NCBI RefSeq assembly: GCF_900184265.1
Contig: NZ_FXXA01000002.1
Coordinates: 1,908,539 to 1,972,538, forward strand
DNA: 64,000 nucleotides
From: Eggerthella timonensis
GTDB taxonomy: Bacteria; Actinomycetota; Coriobacteriia; Coriobacteriales; Eggerthellaceae
Direction: 5' to 3'
Shown here: positions 58,232-64,000 of the stretch, piece after piece
Numbering within the stretch: the stretch's first letter is position 1
How the letters are laid out: each line of letters opens with the position of its first letter
Translations under genes and position numbers: made by a program
Notes under the pieces: generated by a model
Seen by the model: only the letters and a program-made list of their open reading frames with translations
The model's database searches: none
Told to the model about the DNA's origin: nothing

Positions 58232-60944
58232 CAAGACAATCGCTCGCCGCAACTTCCTGAAAGGAAGCGCCGCGGCAGCTGCGGCGGTTGCGGCGACCGG
58301 GCTCGCCGGCTGCGCGCCGAAGAGCAACGACGGCGATCCCGCGGCGTCGAACGGCGATGCGAAACCGCATGTGGTCGCATCGGATACCCAGGTCGTAGAG
58401 TCGAACGGCGAATGGGTGACGGTCGATTGCTGGGGCAACTGCGGAGGGCGCTGCATCAACCGGGTGTTCGTGCAGGACGGCGTAGTGCTGCGTCAGAAGA
58501 CCGACGATGCGCCCGACGATACCGTCGAGAAGCCGCAGCAGCGCAGCTGCCCGCGCGGCCATTCGCTGCGGCAGCACGTATTCAACGCCAATCGCGTGAA
58601 ATACCCCCTGAAACGCAAGAGCTGGCAGCCCGGTGGCGGCGAGAACGCGCACGGGGAGCTCCGCGGGGAAGAGGGTTGGGAGCGCATCTCATGGGACGAG
58701 GCGCTCGACTACGTGGCATCGGAGCTTCGCCGCGTGTACGATGGGTACGGCCCCCGCTCGGTCGTGTGCATGGGCACCGATTGGCCGGTGCTCAACATGC
58801 TGGGCGGCCGTTTGCAGTGGAACGGAACGGAATCGTACGGCAACTGGTACAACGCGCCGGTTCGCATGGGCGGCGAGTTGGGCAACGGGTTGCCGGACTG
58901 CATGCTCACCAACGATCGGCTCGACTTGCAGAACGCCGACACCATCGTGTTCCTCGGCATGAACCCCGCATGGCACAGCGCCGGCAATCCTATGTACTAT
59001 TACCGCCTCGCCAAGGAGGCGGGGGTCGAGTTCGTCATCGTCGGACCCGAGTACAACGTCTCGGCAAGCGCCCTCGAAGCGCGTTGGATCCGCGTGCGAC
59101 CAGGCACGGACACGGCGTTCTTTTTCGCGGTCGCCTACGAGATGATCCGTCTCGACAAAGAGCAGGGAGACGTGATCGACTGGGATTTCCTCCATCGGTA
59201 CTGCGTGGGCTACGATGCGGAGTCGATGCCGGAAAACGCTTCGGTCGACGAGAACTTCCAATCCTACGTTCTGGGCGAGTACGACGCGACGCCGAAGACC
59301 CCGGAGTGGGCAAGCGAGATCTGCGGCACGCCCGTTGAGGATATCTCCTGGTATGCGAACGAGATGCGCAAGTCGCGCAACGTGATGCTTCTGCACAACT
59401 ACGCGCCCTCCCGCTATCGCGGCACGGTCGATCTCGCCCAGCTGTTCCTCACGGTTGCCTGCATGGGAGGTCACCTCGGTCGCTCCGGCAACGCCGTGGG
59501 CGCGACGTTCTCCATCGAGTCTGCGAACAGCGGCACGAAGCTGGTGAAGGTGGGCGCCGCGTCCAAGGGCGGCTCGGCGAAGAACACGCTCGAATACTCT
59601 CAGCTGCCCAAACCCACCATTTGGAGGGACATGGACGCCGGACACTACATCGGGTACGGCGACTACCGCAACGGCCCCGTGGACAACGGGTACAGCGAGC
59701 CCAAGGAATTCGATTTCGATCCCAAGATCATCGTCAACGACTTCCACAACTCGCTGCAGGCGACCGAGGACATCAACACGGGCATCAAGGTGTTCAAGAA
59801 GATGGACATGGTGGTGAATCTCGATTACCGTTACACGCTGACCGGTCAGTACGCCGATATCCTGCTTCCGTGCTTCACGGCATGGGAGGGCAACCTCGAC
59901 GCCGAGCAGGGAGAACTTGACGTAGCGACGAACGGGCCCATGCGCATGTCGCGTGCTCAGTGCAACCGCGATCTGGCGATCTTCCCCCGCCCGGTGACGA
60001 TGCCGTTGTTCGAGAGTCGCAACGAGGACTGGATCTACTCCCAGATCGCCGAACGCCTCGACCTTGATCCATCCGTCATGTTCCCCATCAGCAACATGCA
60101 GGCCTATTTCGACAAGTTCCAGACTGCCGAGTACCTCGATCCCGAGGATGGCGCGACGTACAAGCGTCTCATCACCATCACGCAGGAGGACATCGATGCT
60201 TGGGGGGTCGAGGGCGAGCCTCAGGAGGGTATCGTGACCATGGCCGAAATCCTTGAAAAGGGCTACTACCAGGTTCCTCGCTCGACGAGCGACAAATTCA
60301 GCTACTACGGGTACAGCGCATTCGTGGACGACCCCGACAACAACGCGCGCCGATCGGAAAGCGGGAAGATCGAGATCTACTGCCAAAGCAAGGCCGATGC
60401 GGTCAATCTCATGAAGTTCAACGAAGAGCCCCTCAAGCCGTATGCGACGTTCCATACGACGACGTACCAGGAAAGCTTTGCCGACTGGGAGGCGGGGGAG
60501 AAGGGATCGTACCCGTTCCTGATGCTGCAGCCGCACTATCTGCGCCGATCGCACACCGCTTACGACGAGGCGACCTGGCTTCGCGAGGCATGGCCGAATC
60601 CGGTGTACATCAGCGTGGAAGATGCCGAAGCCAAGGGGATCAAGACCGGCGACACGGTGCTCGTGTTCAACGACGCGGGGAAGATCCTCCGTATCGCGAG
60701 CGTGCTCAACACGATGATGCCCGGCCATATCTCCGTGCCGCACGGCGCGCGCACGTACATCGATCCGGAAACGGGGATCGATCGAGGAGGCAACGAGAAC
60801 ATGCTCGTCGACCATAAGACGCAAGATGAGTTCTGCCCTCAGACCGACGGCTACAACAGCTGCCTGGTGGATTTCGAGAAGTACGACGGCGAGCCGCTCG
60901 AGCTCGATTGCACGTTCGAGCCGGTTCTGTGGACGGAGGGGTAA
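58218..60944 (+). CDS. DMSO-reductase-family molybdopterin oxidoreductase, catalytic subunit
   Basis: 908 residues; start ATG with GAGGAGTG. Tat signal A-R-R-N-F-L-K-G with a C in L-A-G-C near 33. [4Fe-4S] ligands C-W-G-N-C-G-G-R-C near 70-78 and R-S-C-P-R-G-H near 110. Mo-bis-MGD binding domains follow, with the C-terminal cap at about 770-900 (P-H-Y-L-R-R-S-H). It would reduce or oxidise a small substrate outside the membrane with electrons from the Fe-S subunit. The substrate cannot be read from sequence; calling it a DMSO, nitrate or catechol enzyme would be a guess. Confidence 0.92.
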   Translation: MALLDKTIARRNFLKGSAAAAAAVAATGLAGCAPKSNDGDPAASNGDAKPHVVASDTQVVESNGEWVTVDCWGNCGGRCINRVFVQDGVVLRQKTDDAPDDTVEKPQQRSCPRGHSLRQHVFNANRVKYPLKRKSWQPGGGENAHGELRGEEGWERISWDEALDYVASELRRVYDGYGPRSVVCMGTDWPVLNMLGGRLQWNGTESYGNWYNAPVRMGGELGNGLPDCMLTNDRLDLQNADTIVFLGMNPAWHSAGNPMYYYRLAKEAGVEFVIVGPEYNVSASALEARWIRVRPGTDTAFFFAVAYEMIRLDKEQGDVIDWDFLHRYCVGYDAESMPENASVDENFQSYVLGEYDATPKTPEWASEICGTPVEDISWYANEMRKSRNVMLLHNYAPSRYRGTVDLAQLFLTVACMGGHLGRSGNAVGATFSIESANSGTKLVKVGAASKGGSAKNTLEYSQLPKPTIWRDMDAGHYIGYGDYRNGPVDNGYSEPKEFDFDPKIIVNDFHNSLQATEDINTGIKVFKKMDMVVNLDYRYTLTGQYADILLPCFTAWEGNLDAEQGELDVATNGPMRMSRAQCNRDLAIFPRPVTMPLFESRNEDWIYSQIAERLDLDPSVMFPISNMQAYFDKFQTAEYLDPEDGATYKRLITITQEDIDAWGVEGEPQEGIVTMAEILEKGYYQVPRSTSDKFSYYGYSAFVDDPDNNARRSESGKIEIYCQSKADAVNLMKFNEEPLKPYATFHTTTYQESFADWEAGEKGSYPFLMLQPHYLRRSHTAYDEATWLREAWPNPVYISVEDAEAKGIKTGDTVLVFNDAGKILRIASVLNTMMPGHISVPHGARTYIDPETGIDRGGNENMLVDHKTQDEFCPQTDGYNSCLVDFEKYDGEPLELDCTFEPVLWTEG

Positions 60945-60947
60945 GAG

Positions 60948-61529
60948 ATGACGTTGGGATTCTTCTTCGATGCGACCCGCTGCGCCGGGTGCCATGTATG
61001 CCAAATCGCCTGCAAAGATCGTATGGACTTGCAAACCGCCGGCGCGGTGCCGCGCCGCGTGACCTCGTACGAGGCGGGATCGTATCCCGAGGCGACGATG
61101 TTCCACATGAGCATCGGCTGCAACCATTGCGAGAAGCCTGCCTGCGTGGCGAACTGCCCGACGGGGGCCATGTTCAAGGATGCGAAGTCGGGCGTCGTCC
61201 TGCACGACGACGACGTGTGCATCGGCTGCCGCTCGTGCATGGCGTCGTGCCCCTACGGTGCTCCGCAGTTCGATGAGGAGTTGCAGCTTATCGTGAAGTG
61301 CGACAGCTGCAAAGCGCTTCGGGATGCCGGCATGAACCCGGTGTGCGTCGATGCCTGCATGATGCGCGCTTTGGATTTCGGCGATCTCGACGAGCTGAGG
61401 GAGAAGCACGGGAGCGACGCGGTAAGCGACGTGCCGGCGATCCCCTCTGCCGACAAGACGAACCCGAACCTGCTGATCAAGCCGTCTGCAGCTGCCGCGC
61501 GAGACGACTTTGCGGAGATCGTGCTGTGA
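60948..61529 (+). CDS. Four-cluster ferredoxin subunit (DmsB-like)
   Basis: 193 residues, three bases after the catalytic gene. Cys groups C-A-G-C-H-V-C-Q-I-A-C, C-N-H-C-E-K-P-A-C-V-A-N-C-P, C-I-G-C-R-S-C-M-A-S-C-P and C-D-S-C ... C-V-D-A-C, enough for four [4Fe-4S] clusters. Transfers electrons between the NrfD anchor and the molybdoenzyme. No signal; exported with its partner. GTGA overlap with the chaperone. Confidence 0.95.
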   Translation: MTLGFFFDATRCAGCHVCQIACKDRMDLQTAGAVPRRVTSYEAGSYPEATMFHMSIGCNHCEKPACVANCPTGAMFKDAKSGVVLHDDDVCIGCRSCMASCPYGAPQFDEELQLIVKCDSCKALRDAGMNPVCVDACMMRALDFGDLDELREKHGSDAVSDVPAIPSADKTNPNLLIKPSAAAARDDFAEIVL

Positions 61530-62401
61530 GCGCGGCCGCTTTCGTCCCCGCCTCGTCGGAGGCGGGGACGGCGGCTCGCGACGAGCTGCTTTCTTTGGAA
61601 GCGCTTTTGGTTGCCCGCGCCTACGCCTACGAGCTGTTCCACAAAACGTTCGGCGGCGAGCCGACCGAAGCGCTGCTCGCGGTTATCTCCTCGCCGGAAA
61701 CCGAGGACGTGCTGGACGAGTACGCCGCCGAGAGCGAGACGCTGGCGAACCTGAAGGCGTTCGCGCGCGGACTTGAGAAGAAGGTGGGCGGCGAGGGGTT
61801 CCTCGATGAGGTGCGCGACGAGTTCGCGCGCTTTTTCGAGGGGCCGGCCGACCTGCCGGCTCTTCCCTGGGAATCCACCTATGTGGGCAACGAATCGACC
61901 GTGTTCCAGGCAAGCACGCTCGCCGTCCGCGAGGCGTACCGGGCGCAGGGGCTGCGGGCGACGTGCTTCAAGCGCATGCCTGACGACCACGTGTCCATCA
62001 TGTGCTCGTTCATGAGCCTCCTCGCGCTGCGCACGCTCGATGCATTGCGTTCGCGGGACGGCGAGGCGATGCGCGCGCTCCTGGCAGCCCAGCGCGCGTT
62101 CGTGGACGACCACATGGCGAACTGGCTGCCCGCGTATGCCGCAAACGCGTGTCATGTGCGGATCGCGCACCTGTATCCCCAGTTCGCACAAGGAATCGCC
62201 GCATTCGCGCAGGTGGAATCCGCGTTTCTTCCTAAAGCGTTGGGCTGGGTGAACGATAATTCGGCCTGCGGTACGCTGTCTCCGGATGTCGTCGAATACG
62301 ATTCCTCTGAGTACTTCAGCCAGGTTGAAGGGGCTCTTGGACGGCTTTCAGCGTTGGAGCTCAAAGGTATCGGGGACAACGAGGTGTCGCCGCTCGATTG
62401 A
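61526..62401 (+). CDS. TorD-family Mo-enzyme chaperone
   Basis: 291 residues from a GTG that overlaps the stop of the Fe-S gene. Helical; family marks P-W-E-S-T-Y-V-G near 112 and a D-H-V-S-I-M-C-S-F-M stretch near 155 corresponding to E-x-x-D-H in TorD/DmsD. It binds the Tat signal of the catalytic subunit and helps cofactor loading. Confidence 0.9.
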   Translation: MSAAAFVPASSEAGTAARDELLSLEALLVARAYAYELFHKTFGGEPTEALLAVISSPETEDVLDEYAAESETLANLKAFARGLEKKVGGEGFLDEVRDEFARFFEGPADLPALPWESTYVGNESTVFQASTLAVREAYRAQGLRATCFKRMPDDHVSIMCSFMSLLALRTLDALRSRDGEAMRALLAAQRAFVDDHMANWLPAYAANACHVRIAHLYPQFAQGIAAFAQVESAFLPKALGWVNDNSACGTLSPDVVEYDSSEYFSQVEGALGRLSALELKGIGDNEVSPLD

Positions 62402-62437
62402 CGATGGGCGTGCGGTTCGTTACGGAAAGGGGAGGGT

Positions 62438-63820
62438 ATGATCGAACGCATCGACGAGACGAATCTTGGCGCTATCGTCAATCCGTCCTTTCGGGAGTAC
62501 GCCGCCCGGTACGTGCGCATCGAGCGACGGTTTCGCGAAAGCGTCGCCGCGCTGGGGCTGCCGTTCGAGGATTCTGAGGATCGCGCCCCTCGCGAGGAGG
62601 CGAGGAAATGCGGATGCGTGGGATGCCCTCGCGAAGCCGCGCCGGTGCTTCCCGAAGGCTTGGCCTCTTATAGAGGGCGAGGGCTGACCGTTGCGAACGA
62701 TGGCAAGAGCCTTTTCGCTCGTTGGCGTTCCGATGCCTGCGCAAACTGCCGGCTCGGCGTTCATGCGAAGACGTTCCTCTTCTCAACGCAGTGCCCCCGT
62801 CGGTGCTTCTTCTGCTTCAACCCGAACCAGGAGGGTCTCGAGGCGAACCTGCACGACGCGGTGCGCGAGCTTGAAGAGTGCGCCGAGCGCGGTGCGATCT
62901 TCACGCACTTGGCTCTAACGGGCGGCGAGCCTCTGCTCCATGCAGAGGAGACCGTGCGCTTCTTCCGTCGAGCGCGCGAGCTGTACCCCGATGCCCATAC
63001 GCGCCTCTACACGAGCGGCCTGTTCCTCGATGAGCCGTTGATGGAGGCGTTGGGAGACGCGGGCCTGCGCGAGATCCGTTTCAGCGTCAAAACCGAGGAC
63101 GACTCCGCCGCCATCGAACGTGTTCTGGATACCATCGCCTGCTCGATGGCGTACCTGCCGGACGTGATGGTGGAAATGCCCGTAGTGCCGGGAGAGCTTG
63201 ATTTGATGAAACGGCTCTTAGTTCGACTCGACGGCATCGGGGCGAAAGGCATCAATTTGCTGGAATTGGGCTACCCTTTCGCGAATGCCGAAGCTTTTGC
63301 GCATCGAGGGCTCAAGATCAAAGCCGATCCGCTTCGGGTGTTGTACGACTATCAATACGCAGGCGGCTTGCCGGTGGCGGGCAGCGAAGAGGATTGCCTG
63401 CTCCTCCTGCGATTCGCGCTCGACGAGGGGCTGCGCATGGGCGTGCATTACTGCTCGATGGAGAACAAGTTCACCGGGCAGATTTATCAGCAAAACGCCC
63501 CGCATGACGCACGGTACCCATGGTGCGTCATGTCTCGGAAGGACCACTTTCTGAAAACAGCGCTGGTTTTCGGAGAAGATGCGTTTCGCGTACATGGGGT
63601 TTTCGCCGATCGCAAGGTCCCGAAGAAGCACTATCGCTACGAGAACGACCATCTTGAATTCGACCCTGAGCTCATCACGCTCCTGGCAGAAGCGCTCCCG
63701 CTCGTCGAGGTCGGCCTCGGCTATCGTGTGATAGAACGGCGCGAAGGCGAATGGGTGCAGCGGGAAGTGCGTCTCGATCACGTCGTTTTGGAGACGTTCG
63801 ACTTCGATAGCGATGTGTGA
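62438..63820 (+). CDS. Radical SAM protein, unknown function
   Basis: 460 residues. N-terminal Cys-rich region (K-C-G-C-V-G-C near 57-63 and A-C-A-N-C near 100), then a CxxxCxxC core F-S-T-Q-C-P-R-R-C-F-F-C-F-N near 115, G-G-E-P at about 163, and a C-terminal part with E-N-K-F-T-G-Q. It follows the Mo-enzyme operon by 36 bases, so the same transcript is likely. It could modify a partner protein or a cofactor; no substrate motif. Confidence 0.88.
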   Translation: MIERIDETNLGAIVNPSFREYAARYVRIERRFRESVAALGLPFEDSEDRAPREEARKCGCVGCPREAAPVLPEGLASYRGRGLTVANDGKSLFARWRSDACANCRLGVHAKTFLFSTQCPRRCFFCFNPNQEGLEANLHDAVRELEECAERGAIFTHLALTGGEPLLHAEETVRFFRRARELYPDAHTRLYTSGLFLDEPLMEALGDAGLREIRFSVKTEDDSAAIERVLDTIACSMAYLPDVMVEMPVVPGELDLMKRLLVRLDGIGAKGINLLELGYPFANAEAFAHRGLKIKADPLRVLYDYQYAGGLPVAGSEEDCLLLLRFALDEGLRMGVHYCSMENKFTGQIYQQNAPHDARYPWCVMSRKDHFLKTALVFGEDAFRVHGVFADRKVPKKHYRYENDHLEFDPELITLLAEALPLVEVGLGYRVIERREGEWVQREVRLDHVVLETFDFDSDV

Positions 63821-63843
63821 GGCGCCCTGGGCGCTCGACGCTC

Positions 63844-63857
63844 CCATGGTACCATGG
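63844..63857. promoter_or_regulatory. Palindrome upstream of the last LysR gene
   Basis: CCATGGTACCATGG is a perfect 14-bp palindrome in the short gap after the radical SAM gene. A possible operator; evidence is only its symmetry. Confidence 0.35.
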
Positions 63858-63894
63858 CGTCATCCTTCGTTCGGCTAGAGACGGGAGCATGCGC

Positions 63895-64000
63895 ATGGAG
63901 CTGCGAACCCTTCGGTATTTCTTGACCGTCGCTCGCGAGGGCAGCCTCACCCGGGCGGCGAACGTGCTGTACGTGACACAGCCTGCCCTTTCGCGTCAGC
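63895..64000 (+). CDS. LysR-family regulator (3' partial)
   Basis: Runs off the window. ATG at 63895 (63889 also possible) after GGGAG. The visible start M-E-L-R-T-L-R-Y-F-L-T-V-A-R-E-G-S-L-T-R-A-A-N-V-L is the LysR HTH, close to the gene at 50856. It may control the Mo-enzyme operon upstream. Confidence 0.85.
   Translation, partial: MELRTLRYFLTVAREGSLTRAANVLYVTQPALSRQ

Noticed and set aside
58218-60944. Named catechol dehydroxylase or DMSO reductase
   Set aside because: Only the superfamily can be seen; substrate-specific residues cannot be judged without alignment.

Overview
The window is GC-rich, densely coded chromosomal DNA from an anaerobic gut-type actinobacterium, most likely the Eggerthellaceae (Eggerthella/Gordonibacter-like). 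This rests on base composition, on Tat-exported respiratory reductases (a flavin/FMN reductase and a DMSO-reductase-type molybdoenzyme with its Fe-S subunit, NrfD anchor and chaperone), and on many small regulators and drug-type transporters. No rRNA, prophage, insertion sequence or CRISPR array was seen. There is one tRNA gene (Thr, TGT). A perfect 16-bp ParB site (parS) at 29653-29668 suggests the origin-proximal part of the chromosome.

Layout. 1-6.7 kb: a giant repeat-bearing surface protein and two membrane proteins. 6.8-11.0 kb: a Phd-like antitoxin, two convergent HTH regulators, a fluoride channel and a CmpB-type membrane protein. 11.1-19.2 kb: a minus-strand cluster encoding an L-arginine:glycine amidinotransferase-type enzyme, a DMT permease, an unknown 186-residue protein, creatininase, a BCCT carrier and an MHS-type MFS carrier, with a divergent TetR regulator. 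19.2-23.1 kb: tRNA-Thr, a PAS/GGDEF protein and two membrane proteins. 23.2-27.8 kb: a LanFEG-like ABC exporter and its two-component system. 27.9-29.6 kb: a WYL regulator with a DJ-1/PfpI protein. 30.4-33.7 kb: an XRE-TPR regulator with an ABC exporter. 34-43 kb: a UvrA2-like ATPase, an SOS-boxed Y-family polymerase, a damaged higBA locus and several small enzymes. 43-49 kb: a pentapeptide-repeat protein, a CtpE-like P-type ATPase, an RHH/PIN toxin-antitoxin pair and a DEAD-box helicase. 49-53.4 kb: MFS/LysR and MerR/flavoprotein units. 53.5-64 kb: the respiratory reductases, ending inside a LysR gene.

The most interesting unit is 11.1-19.2 kb. Creatininase opens creatinine to creatine. No creatinase gene is seen. 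Instead, an amidinotransferase that keeps the residues aligned with the AGAT catalytic Cys, His and Asp could move the amidino group of creatine to ornithine, giving sarcosine and arginine. Arginine would then enter the arginine deiminase pathway that Eggerthella is known to use. The BCCT, MHS and DMT carriers would handle uptake and exchange. The enzyme families are firm; the pathway is inference.

A second unexplained pattern is a set of long, mostly intergenic inverted repeats, each with its own arm sequence (8657-8776, 25595-25668, 29987-30137, 33794-33964, 39851-39976, 49310-49376). Four of them share one architecture: long outer arms with a small hairpin just before the right arm. Two further palindromes (41650-41721, 46574-46612) look REP-like. 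Several operators can be read directly: a TetR dyad, a MerR dyad in a 19-bp promoter spacer, a LexA box, an RHH palindrome over a promoter and paired response-regulator boxes.
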